DNA of 64,000 nt, from assembly GCF_036226365.1 (NCBI RefSeq), contig NZ_CP108462.1:1364001-1428000 (forward strand), in the 5' to 3' direction. How positions within the stretch are numbered: position 1 is the stretch's first letter; each line of letters opens with the position of its first letter. Under the pieces are notes generated by a model. The model was not told the origin of the DNA and did not search any database. It was given only the letters and a program-made list of their open reading frames with translations. This document shows positions 8,317-16,300 of the stretch, piece by piece. The translations under genes were made by a program, and so were the position numbers. This DNA is from Streptomyces sp. NBC_01262. Lineage in GTDB: Bacteria > Actinomycetota > Actinomycetes > Streptomycetales > Streptomycetaceae.

Positions 8317-8622
8317 ATGGAACCCCGCGTCGCGGACAACCCCGAGCGGTCCCGCTTCGAGATCCTCGTCGGCGACGAGGTGGCCGGTTTCGCCGAGTAC
8401 CACCTCTTCGGCGACGAGATCGCCTTCATCCACACCGAGATCGACCCGGGCTACGAGGGCCAGGGCCTGGGCGGCCGGCTCGCGCGCGCCGCTCTCGACG
8501 CCGCCCGCGAGCGCAAGCTCTCCGTGCTGCCGTTCTGCCGGTTCATCCGCGGCTGGATCGCCAAGCACCCGGAGTACGTGGACCTGGTACCGGAGTCCGA
8601 GCGCCCTCGCTTCGGCTTCTGA
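8317..8622 (+). CDS. Small GNAT-fold N-acetyltransferase (YidJ-like)
   Basis: A 101-residue protein starting at ATG 8317 with GGAAGAGAG upstream. It contains the acetyl-CoA binding loop GYEGQGLGGRLARAAL and the C-terminal PFCRFIRGWIAKHPEY typical of the compact GNAT group (Acetyltransf_CG). Proteins of this size lack part of the usual GNAT fold and mostly have unknown substrates. It is divergent from the flavoprotein gene, and its 3' end overlaps the end of the oppositely read acyl-CoA dehydrogenase gene by 80 bases. Confidence 0.8.
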   Translation: MEPRVADNPERSRFEILVGDEVAGFAEYHLFGDEIAFIHTEIDPGYEGQGLGGRLARAALDAARERKLSVLPFCRFIRGWIAKHPEYVDLVPESERPRFGF

Positions 8623-9571
8623 GGACAGCGGCCCGGCAGGCGGACGGGCTTCCCCAGGCCGTCCGCAGGGCCCGGGCCTTGGTGATCCACAGGGACAGGT
8701 CGTACTCGGCGGTGTAGCCGATGGCGCCGTGCACCTGGAGCGCGGTGCGGGCGGCGGCGTACGCGGCCTCGCCGCAGGCCAGCTTGGCCGCGGCGATGTC
8801 CGCCGGGGCCTGGGTGACGGCGGCGCCGAGCAGGAGCGGGCGGGCGAACTCCAGGGCGGTGAAGGTGTCGGCGAGCCGGTGCTTCACCGCCTGGAAGGAC
8901 CCGATGGCGGCGCCGAACTGGCGGCGCTGCTTCGCGTATTCGACGGTGCGCCACAGCAGAGCCAGGCCGACGCCGAGCGACTGGGCGGCCGTCAGGAAGG
9001 CGGCCCGGTCGGCGGCGTACGCGGCATCCGTCTGCCCCAGCGGCTCGCCGCCCGGGGCGGTCCGCGGCCGGAACAGGCGCCGGGCGGGGTCCAGGGAGGC
9101 GCGGACCGGGCCGTGGCCGGTGGCCAGGGCCAGCCGGGCGCCGTCCGCGACGAACACCGCGTCGGTGGCGTCGGCGTCCAGGGCGTACGGTCCGCCCTCG
9201 GGCATCGTGAGCGTCACCACGGCCTGCCCGGCGGCGATGCGCGGCAGCCAGTCCTTGGCCACGGCCCCGCCGAGCCGGCCGAGCAGGGCGGCCGCGGCGA
9301 CCGTCTCCACGAGCGGCCCCGGCACGGCGTGGCGGCCCAGCTCCACGAAGGCCAGCGCCAGTTCGACCGGCAGCGGGCCCAGCCCCTCGTACGCCTCGGG
9401 CACCCCCAGCGCGAAGACCCCGGCCTCGGCCAGCCGCCCCCACAGCGCCCGCCCGGCGGCGTGCTCCCCGGCGGCCCAGGCCCTCGCGGCCGACGGGGTG
9501 TCGGCCGCGGCCAGCATCCGGTCCAGGGTGCGGGCGAACTCGGCCTGTTCGGGGTCGGGCAGGAATCGCAT
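8543..9571 (-). CDS. Acyl-CoA dehydrogenase, small partner of a heteromeric pair
   Basis: A 342-residue protein whose ATG overlaps the previous stop (TGATG), so the two dehydrogenases are co-translated. It carries a reduced N-terminal domain, KQRRQFGAAIGSFQAVKHRL and ALQVHGAIGYTAEYDL in the C-terminal helical domain. Steroid-degrading actinobacteria use alpha2beta2 dehydrogenases made of one full and one shortened subunit; this gene fits the shortened subunit (FadE32/IpdE2-like). The last 30 or so residues are Arg/Pro-rich and run into the opposite gene, so the natural end may be ragged. The exact mycobacterial counterpart is uncertain. Confidence 0.8.
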   Translation of the reverse strand: MRFLPDPEQAEFARTLDRMLAAADTPSAARAWAAGEHAAGRALWGRLAEAGVFALGVPEAYEGLGPLPVELALAFVELGRHAVPGPLVETVAAAALLGRLGGAVAKDWLPRIAAGQAVVTLTMPEGGPYALDADATDAVFVADGARLALATGHGPVRASLDPARRLFRPRTAPGGEPLGQTDAAYAADRAAFLTAAQSLGVGLALLWRTVEYAKQRRQFGAAIGSFQAVKHRLADTFTALEFARPLLLGAAVTQAPADIAAAKLACGEAAYAAARTALQVHGAIGYTAEYDLSLWITKARALRTAWGSPSACRAAVLRSRSEGARTPVPGPRTPGAWRSSRG

Positions 9572-10725
9572 CAGCGGCGCCCCTTCGGCAGACCGAGCAG
9601 TCGCTCGGCGATGATGTCGCGCTGGATCTCGTTCGTACCTGCGTAGATCGGCCCGGCGAGGGAGAAGACATAGCCCTCGGCCCAGTCGCCCTCAGCCAGT
9701 TCGCCGTCCGGGCCGAGGAGATCGAGGGCGGTCTCGTGCAGGGCGATGTCCAGCTCGGACCAGAAGACCTTGTTCAGGCTCGACTCGGCGCCGATCGATC
9801 CGCCGGACGCGATCAGCGAGGCGTTGGCGTACGCGAACAGCTCATAGGCCCGCGCCCCGATCACCGCGTCGGCCACCCGGTCGCGCAGCGCCGTGTCGGC
9901 CGGGTCCGCGCGCTCCCGCCACAGCGCGGTCAGCCGGCCGGCGGCGGCAGTGAAGCGGCCGGGGCTGCGCAGGGTCAGGCCGCGCTCGTTGCCTGCGGTG
10001 CTCATGGCGACCCGCCAGCCGTCGCCGGGGGCGCCGATGACGTCGGCGTCGGGCACGAAGACGTCGTCCAGGAAGAGTTCGGCGAAGGCGGGCTTGCCGT
10101 CGAGCCGCCCGATGGGCCGTACGGTCACGCCGTCGGCGTCCAGCGGGAACATCAGATAGGTCACGCCCCGGTGCGGCCGGTCCGCCTCCGGGTGGCTGCG
10201 GAACAGGCCGAAGGCCCGGTCGGCGAAGGCGGCGCGCGAGGACCAGGTCTTCTGGCCGTTGAGCAGCCAGCCGCCGCCGCTGTCGTCCGTACGGGTGGCG
10301 GTGGACCGCAGGGACGCGAGGTCGGAACCGGACTCCGGCTCGGACCAGGCCTGGGCCCAGATCACCTCGCCGGTCGCCATGGGCGGTAGTACGCGGGCGA
10401 GTTGGGCGGGGGTGCCGTGGGCGAAGAGGGTCGGGGCCAGGAGGTTGATGCCGTTCTGGCCGACCCGGCCCGGGGCCCCGGCGGCGTAGTACTCCTCCTC
10501 GAAGACCAGCCACTTCAGGAGGCTCGCGCCCCGGCCGCCGTACTCCTGCGGCCAGGAGACGACCGACCAGCGGTCGGCGGACAGCTCGCGCTCCCAGGCG
10601 CGGTGCTCGGCGAAGCCCTCGGCGGTCTCCAGTGACGGCAGCGGGCGGTCCGGGACGTGGGCCCGGAGCCAGGCGCGCGCCCGCAGCCTGAAGTCGTCCT
10701 CCTCCGGGGTGAAGTGAAGGTCCAT
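9571..10725 (-). CDS. Acyl-CoA dehydrogenase, large partner (FadE31/IpdE1-like)
   Basis: A 384-residue enzyme from ATG 10725. It has the FAD-binding stretch WSEPESGSDLASLRSTATR, GQKTWSSRAAFADRAFGLFR, and the C-terminal YAGTNEIQRDIIAERLLGLP. Ala stands where monomeric-type enzymes carry the catalytic Glu (YEGT), a feature of heteromeric steroid dehydrogenases whose base lies elsewhere; the NERG segment offers a Glu. From memory it resembles mycobacterial FadE31 closely. The expected role is alpha,beta-dehydrogenation of a ring C/D CoA thioester. It is transcribed from the divergent promoter shared with ipdF, which holds a KstR2-like box. Confidence 0.85.
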   Translation of the reverse strand: MDLHFTPEEDDFRLRARAWLRAHVPDRPLPSLETAEGFAEHRAWERELSADRWSVVSWPQEYGGRGASLLKWLVFEEEYYAAGAPGRVGQNGINLLAPTLFAHGTPAQLARVLPPMATGEVIWAQAWSEPESGSDLASLRSTATRTDDSGGGWLLNGQKTWSSRAAFADRAFGLFRSHPEADRPHRGVTYLMFPLDADGVTVRPIGRLDGKPAFAELFLDDVFVPDADVIGAPGDGWRVAMSTAGNERGLTLRSPGRFTAAAGRLTALWRERADPADTALRDRVADAVIGARAYELFAYANASLIASGGSIGAESSLNKVFWSELDIALHETALDLLGPDGELAEGDWAEGYVFSLAGPIYAGTNEIQRDIIAERLLGLPKGRR

Positions 10726-10772
10726 CGGCCCGCCGCCTCCCGCGCTCCCGTTCCCCGCTCCCCTGCTTCCCT

Positions 10773-10786
10773 AACAAGTGTTTGGT
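10773..10786. promoter_or_regulatory. Candidate KstR2 operator 1
   Basis: AACAAGTGTTTGGT lies between the divergent dehydrogenase and ipdF genes. Read on the minus strand (ACCAAACACTTGTT) it differs at one position from the published KstR2 consensus AnCAAGnnCTTGnT. A near copy, AACAAACGTTTGGT, lies at 15498-15511. A kstR2 gene is two genes downstream. Repression relieved by HIP-CoA would be expected. Confidence 0.7.
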
Positions 10787-10802
10787 AGGTTAACGTACCG
10801 CC

Positions 10803-11603
10803 ATGAGCAGCGTCGAGGATTCGCCCGCCCCCGCCTACGTGGCCGGGCACGGCCTCCTCGCCGGCCGCACCGCCGTCATCACCGCCGCCGCCGGAGCGGG
10901 CATCGGCGGCGCCACCGCCCGCCGCTTCCTGGAGGAGGGCGCCCGGATCGTCATCGGCGACGCCCACGCCTGGCGCGTCAAGGAGTACGAGGACGCGCTC
11001 GCGGCGGAGTTCGGCCCCGCGCGGGTGGCCGGGCTGCCGTGCGACGTCACCGACGAGACACAGGTCGCCGCCCTCTTCGACCTCGCCGAGGCACGGCACG
11101 GCCGGCTCGACATCGTGGTCAACAACGCCGGTCTCGGCGGCACCGCCGAACTCACCGAGATGACCGACCAGCAGTGGGACAAGGTCCTCGACGTCACCCT
11201 GAACGGCACCTTCCGCTGCACCCGGGCAGCCCTGCGGCGCATGAAGGCCGCCGGCAGCGGAGGCGTCCTGGTCAACAACGCCAGCGTCGTCGGCTGGCGC
11301 GCCCAGGCCGGCCAGGCCCACTACGCCGCCGCGAAGGCCGGCGTCATGGCGCTCACCCGCTGCGCGGCGCTGGAGGCGGCGGCGTACGGCGTCCGGGTCA
11401 ACGCGGTCTCGCCCAGCCTCGCCATGCACCCGCACCTGGTGAAGGTGACCACCCCCGAGCTGCTGGCCGAGCTGACCGCCCGCGAGGCCTTCGGGCGGTA
11501 CGCCGAGCCGTGGGAGGTCGCCAATGTGATGGTCTTCCTGGCTTCCGGCTACTCCTCCTACCTGACCGGAGAGATCATCTCCGTCAGCAGCCAGCACCCA
11601 TGA
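10803..11603 (+). CDS. ipdF: IpdF-like SDR of steroid C/D-ring catabolism
   Basis: A 266-residue classical SDR from ATG 10803. Visible are the cofactor loop TAAAGAGIGGATARR, NNAG, the active site Ser in VNNASVVGW, and YAAAKAG. The C-terminus SYLTGEIISVSSQHP is nearly the ending I recall for mycobacterial IpdF (Rv3559c), which handles the C5 hydroxyl/keto group of HIP-derived CoA thioesters. It is first in an operon with kstR2 and fadA6, as in mycobacteria where these genes also adjoin. The gene overlaps kstR2 by ATGA. Identity is strong; activity is inferred from homology. Confidence 0.88.
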   Translation: MSSVEDSPAPAYVAGHGLLAGRTAVITAAAGAGIGGATARRFLEEGARIVIGDAHAWRVKEYEDALAAEFGPARVAGLPCDVTDETQVAALFDLAEARHGRLDIVVNNAGLGGTAELTEMTDQQWDKVLDVTLNGTFRCTRAALRRMKAAGSGGVLVNNASVVGWRAQAGQAHYAAAKAGVMALTRCAALEAAAYGVRVNAVSPSLAMHPHLVKVTTPELLAELTAREAFGRYAEPWEVANVMVFLASGYSSYLTGEIISVSSQHP

Positions 11604-12196
11604 GCCCCCCACCGGCCCTGCGGCGTGCCGAACTGCTGGCGACGGCGGGTGAGGTGTTCGCCCGCCAGGGCTACAACGCCACCACCGTGCGGCAGATCGC
11701 GGACGCGGCCGGGATGCTCGCGGGCAGCCTGTACTACCACTTCGATTCCAAGGAATCGATGATCGACGAGATCCTCTCCGGCTTCCTGCACCAGCTGTGG
11801 GCGGGCTACGACACGGTCCTGGCCGCCGGGCTGGGGCCGAGGGAGACCATCGAGGCCCTGGTCGTGGAGTCCTTCCGCGAGATCGACCGCCACCAGTCCG
11901 CCGTCGCGATCTACCAGAAGGAAGCCCGGCACCTGTCCGCCCAGCCGCGCTTCGGGTATCTCACCGACTCCCGGACCAAGTTCGAACGGGCCTGGCTCGA
12001 CACCCTGCGGCGCGGCGCCGCCGCCGGGGTCTTCCGCACGGACCTCGACCTGAAGCTCACCTACCGCTTCATCCGCGACACCGTCTGGGTCGCCGCCTCC
12101 TGGTACCGCCCCGACGGCCATCACAGCCCCGACACCATCGCCCGCCAGTACCTGTCCATGGTGCTCGACGGCATCGCCACCCCCGCGAAGGAGTAG
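11600..12196 (+). CDS. kstR2: TetR-family repressor KstR2
   Basis: A 198-residue TetR protein starting at ATG 11600 inside the ipdF stop. The DNA-binding part reads ATTVRQIADAAGMLAGSLYYHF. The ligand domain keeps QKEARHLSAQPRFGYL and TYRFIRDTVWVAASWYRP, stretches I recognise from mycobacterial KstR2. KstR2 represses the HIP-catabolic genes and is released by HIP-CoA. Two matching operators at 10773 and 15498 cover all four transcription units of the cluster, including its own, so autoregulation is likely. Confidence 0.88.
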   Translation: MSPPPALRRAELLATAGEVFARQGYNATTVRQIADAAGMLAGSLYYHFDSKESMIDEILSGFLHQLWAGYDTVLAAGLGPRETIEALVVESFREIDRHQSAVAIYQKEARHLSAQPRFGYLTDSRTKFERAWLDTLRRGAAAGVFRTDLDLKLTYRFIRDTVWVAASWYRPDGHHSPDTIARQYLSMVLDGIATPAKE

Positions 12197-12202
12197 CCGC
12201 CC

Positions 12203-13360
12203 ATGCCCGAGGCCTACATCATCGACGCCGTCCGTACCCCCGTCGGCCGCCGTGGCGGCGGCCTGGCGCCCGTCCACCCCGCCGACCTCGGCGCCCACAT
12301 CCTCAAAGCCCTCATGGGCCGCACCGCCGTCGACCCCGCCGCCGTCGAGGACGTCATCTTCGGTTGCCTGGACACCGTCGGCCCCCAATCCGCCGACATC
12401 GCCCGCACCAGCTGGCTCGCCGCCGGTCTGCCCGAGGAAGTCCCCGGCGTCACCATCGACCGCCAGTGCGGCTCCTCCCAGCAGGCCGTCCACTTCGCCG
12501 CCCAAGGCGTCCTGTCCGGCACCCAGGACCTCGTCGTAGCAGGCGGCGTCCAGAACATGTCCATGATCCCCATCGCCTACGCCAGCCGTCAGGCCGCCCT
12601 GCCCCTGGGCCTCACCGACGGCCCGTACGCCGGATCAGAAGGCTGGCGCGCCCGCTACGGCGACCAGCCCGTCAACCAGTTCTACGGCGCCGAGCTGATC
12701 GCCGACAAATGGGGCATCACCCGCGAGGACATGGAAGCCTTCGCCCTGCGCTCCCACCAACGCGCCCTACACGCCATCGACGAGGGCCGCTTCGACCGCG
12801 AACTCGCCCCCTACGGCGACGTAACCACCGACGAAGGCCCCCGCCGCGACACCACCCTGGCCAAAATGGCCACCCTCAAACCCGTCATGGACGGCGGCCG
12901 CATCACCGCCGCCCTCTCCTCCCAGGTCTCCGACGGCGCCAGCGCCATGCTCCTCGCCTCCGAACGCGCCGTCCGCGAACACCACCTCACCCCCCGAGCC
13001 CGCGTCCACCACCTCTCCGTACGCGGCGAAGACCCCATCCGCATGCTCTCCGCCCCCATCCCCGCCACCGCCCACGCCCTCAAAAAGACCGGCCTGACCA
13101 TCGACGACATCGACCTCGTCGAAATCAACGAGGCCTTCGCCCCCGTCGTCCTCGCCTGGCTCAAGGACACCGGCGCCGATCCCGACAAGGTCAACCCCAA
13201 CGGCGGCGCCATCGCCCTCGGCCACCCCCTCGGCGCCACCGGCGTCAAACTCATGACCACCCTCCTCCACGAACTGGAGCGCACCGGAGGCCGCTACGGC
13301 CTCCAGACCATGTGCGAAGGCGGCGGACAGGCCAACGTCACCATCATCGAACGCCTCTGA
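12203..13360 (+). CDS. fadA6: Acetyl-CoA C-acyltransferase (thiolase), FadA6-like
   Basis: A 385-residue thiolase from ATG 12203, six bases after kstR2. The nucleophilic Cys is in DRQCGSSQQAVHFAAQG, the catalytic His in GGAIALGHPLGATG, and the second Cys in QTMCEGGGQANVTI. Length equals the mycobacterial FadA6 (about 386). In the HIP pathway a thiolase releases acetyl-CoA from the opened ring product. The third-position base choice is extremely C-rich even for its neighbours. Function follows from family and operon position. Confidence 0.88.
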   Translation: MPEAYIIDAVRTPVGRRGGGLAPVHPADLGAHILKALMGRTAVDPAAVEDVIFGCLDTVGPQSADIARTSWLAAGLPEEVPGVTIDRQCGSSQQAVHFAAQGVLSGTQDLVVAGGVQNMSMIPIAYASRQAALPLGLTDGPYAGSEGWRARYGDQPVNQFYGAELIADKWGITREDMEAFALRSHQRALHAIDEGRFDRELAPYGDVTTDEGPRRDTTLAKMATLKPVMDGGRITAALSSQVSDGASAMLLASERAVREHHLTPRARVHHLSVRGEDPIRMLSAPIPATAHALKKTGLTIDDIDLVEINEAFAPVVLAWLKDTGADPDKVNPNGGAIALGHPLGATGVKLMTTLLHELERTGGRYGLQTMCEGGGQANVTIIERL

Positions 13361-13373
13361 GCACGCTTCTGAC

Positions 13374-13769
13374 TCAGCGCTCGCCCGCGTACGGGCGCAC
13401 GGGGCGTGGCAGTGGCTGACGCCAGTCGCCCAGCGTCGTGAGGAGAAACTGGCGGGCGAGAGTACGTATTTCGTCCCACGCCGGGTCTGTGGCCAGGGCG
13501 TTGGCCCAGAGGCCGACTCGGCAGGCGGCATCGATCTCGCCGAGGCGACGGCCGATGACCTGAAGATCGCGCAGATGGTCGGGGTCGAAGACTCCGCGCT
13601 CCGCGAGTTCTTCGGAGATGCGGCAGAGGAGCTCCACCTCTTCGATGACGGACTCGTTCTCCAGCTCACGCTCACCCAGCCAGGCAAGCTGATCCTGGGT
13701 GTCGACTGCGAGGAGGGCCATGAATCGCAGCACCAAGGTGCGCAGGTGCGCGTCGCCGAGTTGGTTCAT
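13374..13769 (-). CDS. Hypothetical helical protein, 131 residues
   Basis: From ATG 13769 the protein reads MNQLGDAHLRTLVLRFMALL and is predicted largely helical and acidic, with a Trp-rich end (DWRQPLPRPVRPYAGER). Codon use is normal for the window. It has no signal peptide, membrane segment or recognised motif. It sits convergently after fadA6 and before the SDR genes read in the same direction, but nothing links it to steroid breakdown. The ribosome site is weak, so the start is a best guess. Confidence 0.6.
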   Translation of the reverse strand: MNQLGDAHLRTLVLRFMALLAVDTQDQLAWLGERELENESVIEEVELLCRISEELAERGVFDPDHLRDLQVIGRRLGEIDAACRVGLWANALATDPAWDEIRTLARQFLLTTLGDWRQPLPRPVRPYAGER

Positions 13770-13789
13770 GCATTCAGGATCGCAGCGGG

Positions 13790-14716
13790 CTACTGGGTGC
13801 CATAGACGGGCTGCGGGGTGAGCGAGGCCGCTAGCAGCTTCACAGCCGCCTCCCCCGCCTCCGTCGGGGTCCAGCGGGCGGACTTGTCGGCGGTGGGGCC
13901 CGGGCGCCAGCCCTCCATGACGGTGATGCGGCCGCCCTCGGCCTCGAAGACGCGGCCGGTGACGCCGGAGGAGGCGGCGGAGCCGAGCCAGACGACGAGG
14001 GGGGAGACGTTGTCCGGGGCCATGGCGTCGAAGGCGTCCGGTTGTCCGGGGGCGGACATGGTGTCGGCGAAGGTCTGCTCGGTCATGCGGGTGCGGGCGG
14101 CCGGGGCTATGGCGTTGACGCAGACCCCGTAGCGGGCGAGTTCGGCGGCGGCGACGAGGGTGAGGCCCAGGATGCCGGCTTTGGCGGCCGAGTAGTTGCC
14201 CTGGCCGACGCTGCCGAGCAGGCCGGCGCCGGAACTGGTGTTGATGACGCGGGCATTGGGCATTCGCCCTCCCTTGGCCTCGGCACGCCAGTGGGCGGCG
14301 GCGTACTTCAGGGGCAGGAAGTGGCCTTTGAGGTGGACGCGCATGACGGCGTCCCACTCGTCCTCGTCGAGGTTGACGAGCATGCGGTCGCGCAGGAAGC
14401 CGGCGTTGTTGACCAGGGTGTCGAGGCGGCCGAAGGCGTCCAGGGCTGTGGCGATGAGCGTGCGGGCGCCCTCCGGCGTGGCGATGTCGGAGCCGTCGGC
14501 GACGGCTTGGCCGCCCAGGGCTCGGATCTCGCCGACGACTTCATGCGCCGGTCCGGCGGAGGCCCCGGCCCCGTCGAGGCCGACGCCGAGGTCGTTGACG
14601 ACGACCTGGGCGCCCTGGGCGGCGAAGGCCAGGGCGTGGGCGCGGCCGAGGCCTCGGCCGGCGCCGGTGATCACGACGACGCGGTCCGCGCAGATTCCGG
14701 TCACGTCAGGGCGCAT
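13790..14716 (-). CDS. SDR oxidoreductase of HIP cluster (Rv3548c-like)
   Basis: A 308-residue SDR from ATG 14716 with AAGGAGC upstream. It has VVVITGAGRGLGRAHALAFA, an insert around VNDLGVGLDGAG, NNAGFLRDRM, the active Ser in VINTSSGAG, and YSAAKAG. The insert and the longer tail match the group that includes mycobacterial Rv3548c and peroxisomal multifunctional-enzyme-like 3-hydroxyacyl-CoA dehydrogenases. It follows the other SDR by one base and is co-transcribed from the KstR2-type promoter at 15.5 kb. A 3-hydroxyacyl-CoA oxidation in ring C/D breakdown is the likely job. Confidence 0.8.
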   Translation of the reverse strand: MRPDVTGICADRVVVITGAGRGLGRAHALAFAAQGAQVVVNDLGVGLDGAGASAGPAHEVVGEIRALGGQAVADGSDIATPEGARTLIATALDAFGRLDTLVNNAGFLRDRMLVNLDEDEWDAVMRVHLKGHFLPLKYAAAHWRAEAKGGRMPNARVINTSSGAGLLGSVGQGNYSAAKAGILGLTLVAAAELARYGVCVNAIAPAARTRMTEQTFADTMSAPGQPDAFDAMAPDNVSPLVVWLGSAASSGVTGRVFEAEGGRITVMEGWRPGPTADKSARWTPTEAGEAAVKLLAASLTPQPVYGTQ

Positions 14717-14717
14717 G

Positions 14718-15479
14718 TCAGGGCTCCTTGGCTCCTTGGTAGGCGGGGCGTTCCCCGCCCCCGTGCACGGCCAGGCTGGCGCCGCTGATGTAGCGGGCCC
14801 GGTCGGAGGCGAGGAAGACGCAGGCGTCGCCGACCTCTTCGGGTTCGGCCAGGCGCCCCAGCGGGACGGTGCGGCCGATCGCGGCGATGCCGTCGTCGTC
14901 GCCGTAATGGAGGTGCGACAGCTCGGTGCGGACCATGCCGAGGACCACGGTGTTGACCCGGATCCGCGCCGGGGCCCATTCGACGGCCATGGTGCGGGCG
15001 AGGTTGTCCAGGCCCGCCTTGGCGGCGCCATAGGCGGCGGCGCCCGGGGAGGGGCGGGTGCCGCTGACGCTGCCGATCATGATGACGGCGCCGCCGTCCG
15101 GCTGACGCCGCATCAGCTCGTACGCCGCCAGCGAGGCGTTGAGCGGCGCGATCAGATTCAGCTCGACGACGCGGGCGTGCCGCACCGCGTCCGCGTCGCC
15201 GAGCAGCCGGTGGGGGGAGCCGCCCGCGTTGTTGACCAGGACGTCCAGGCGGCCGTACGCCTCGCCGACCTGCCGGAGGGCCGCCGAGGTGGCGTCCGGG
15301 TCGCGGAGGTCGACGGGGAGGAAGTCCACCCCGTCGTCCGGCTTTTCGGGTGGCCGCCGGGCGCAGACGACGACCCGCGCGCCCGCTTCGAGGAAGGCGC
15401 GGGCGATGCCGGCGCCGACGCCCCGGGTGCCGCCGGTCACGAGGGCGACTCTTTCTGACAGATCGACAGTCACAGTCAC
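14718..15479 (-). CDS. SDR oxidoreductase of HIP cluster (Rv3549c-like)
   Basis: A 253-residue SDR from GTG 15479 (GGAAGG eight bases upstream; a second in-frame GTG six bases on is possible). Motifs are ALVTGGTRGVGAGIARAF, VVVCARRP, NNAGG, active Ser in IGSVSG and YGAAKAG. The Arg-containing CARRP segment after beta2 suggests NADP preference. The opening matches what I recall of Rv3549c in the mycobacterial KstR2 regulon. It is divergent from echA20 across a KstR2-like box. Confidence 0.8.
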   Translation of the reverse strand: MTVTVDLSERVALVTGGTRGVGAGIARAFLEAGARVVVCARRPPEKPDDGVDFLPVDLRDPDATSAALRQVGEAYGRLDVLVNNAGGSPHRLLGDADAVRHARVVELNLIAPLNASLAAYELMRRQPDGGAVIMIGSVSGTRPSPGAAAYGAAKAGLDNLARTMAVEWAPARIRVNTVVLGMVRTELSHLHYGDDDGIAAIGRTVPLGRLAEPEEVGDACVFLASDRARYISGASLAVHGGGERPAYQGAKEP

Positions 15480-15497
15480 AGGGAGTACCTTCCCCCT

Positions 15498-15511
15498 AAC
15501 AAACGTTTGGT
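15498..15511. promoter_or_regulatory. Candidate KstR2 operator 2
   Basis: AACAAACGTTTGGT with the core palindrome CAAACGTTTG lies between the divergent SDR and echA20 genes. It shares 12 of 14 bases with the box at 10773-10786, and both are preceded by CCT. It has two mismatches to AnCAAGnnCTTGnT. It would control the two SDR genes on one side and echA20-ipdABC on the other. Confidence 0.65.
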
Positions 15512-15532
15512 GGAAAGGTAGCTGATTCTCGC

Positions 15533-16300
15533 ATGGGTGTCTCCACCTCGAACCCCGAACCCGGCATCGCGCTGGTCACCGTCGACTACCCACCCGTCAA
15601 CGCCCTCCCCGTCCGGGGCTGGTACGACCTCGCCGCCGCCCTCCGCGCCGCCGGCGCCGACCCCGGTGTGCGCTGTGTCGTCCTGGCCTCGAAGGGGCGC
15701 GGCTTCAACGCGGGCGTGGACATCAAGGAGATGCAGCGCACCGAAGGCCACAGCTCCCTCATCGGCGCCAATCGCGGCTGCTACGAGGCCTTCGCCGCCG
15801 TCTACGAGTGCGAGGTCCCGGTGGTCGCCGCCGTCCACGGCTTCTGCCTCGGCGGCGGCATCGGCCTGGTCGGCAACGCCGACGCGATCGTGGCCAGCGA
15901 GGACGCCACCTTCGGCTTGCCGGAGCTGGACCGGGGCGCGCTGGGCGCCGCGACCCACCTGTCGCGGCTCGTCCCGCAGCACCTGATGCGCGTCCTGTAC
16001 TACACCTCGCGGACGGCCACCGCCCAGGAGCTGCACCGCCACGGCTCGGTCTGGCAGGTCGTCCCGCGCGCCGGGCTCATGGAAGCCGCGCTCGCCCTGG
16101 CCCGCGAGATCGCCGCGAAGGACGGCGAGTTGATCCGGCTGGCCAAAGCGGCGATCAACGGCATCGACCCGGTGGACGTACGCCGCAGCTACCGCTTCGA
16201 GCAGGGCTTCACCTTCGAGGCCAACCTCAGCGGCATCGCGGACAAGCACCGCGACGCCTTCGTGAGCCACGACAAGCACGGGAAGGAGGAGCGGGCATGA
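15533..16300 (+). CDS. echA20: Enoyl-CoA hydratase family ring-D hydrolase EchA20
   Basis: A 255-residue crotonase-fold protein from ATG 15533. GRGFNAGVDIKEMQRTEG, GFCLGGGIGLVGNADAIVAS and FGLPELDRGALGAATHLSR are near-identical to what I recall of mycobacterial EchA20. EchA20 hydrolyses ring D of HIEC-CoA, yielding COCHEA-CoA for IpdAB. The gene starts the echA20-ipdA-ipdB-ipdC operon; all four are joined by 4-bp overlaps. Ribosome-site spacing is long (GAAAGG, about 15 bases), so the exact start is moderately certain. Confidence 0.88.
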   Translation: MGVSTSNPEPGIALVTVDYPPVNALPVRGWYDLAAALRAAGADPGVRCVVLASKGRGFNAGVDIKEMQRTEGHSSLIGANRGCYEAFAAVYECEVPVVAAVHGFCLGGGIGLVGNADAIVASEDATFGLPELDRGALGAATHLSRLVPQHLMRVLYYTSRTATAQELHRHGSVWQVVPRAGLMEAALALAREIAAKDGELIRLAKAAINGIDPVDVRRSYRFEQGFTFEANLSGIADKHRDAFVSHDKHGKEERA

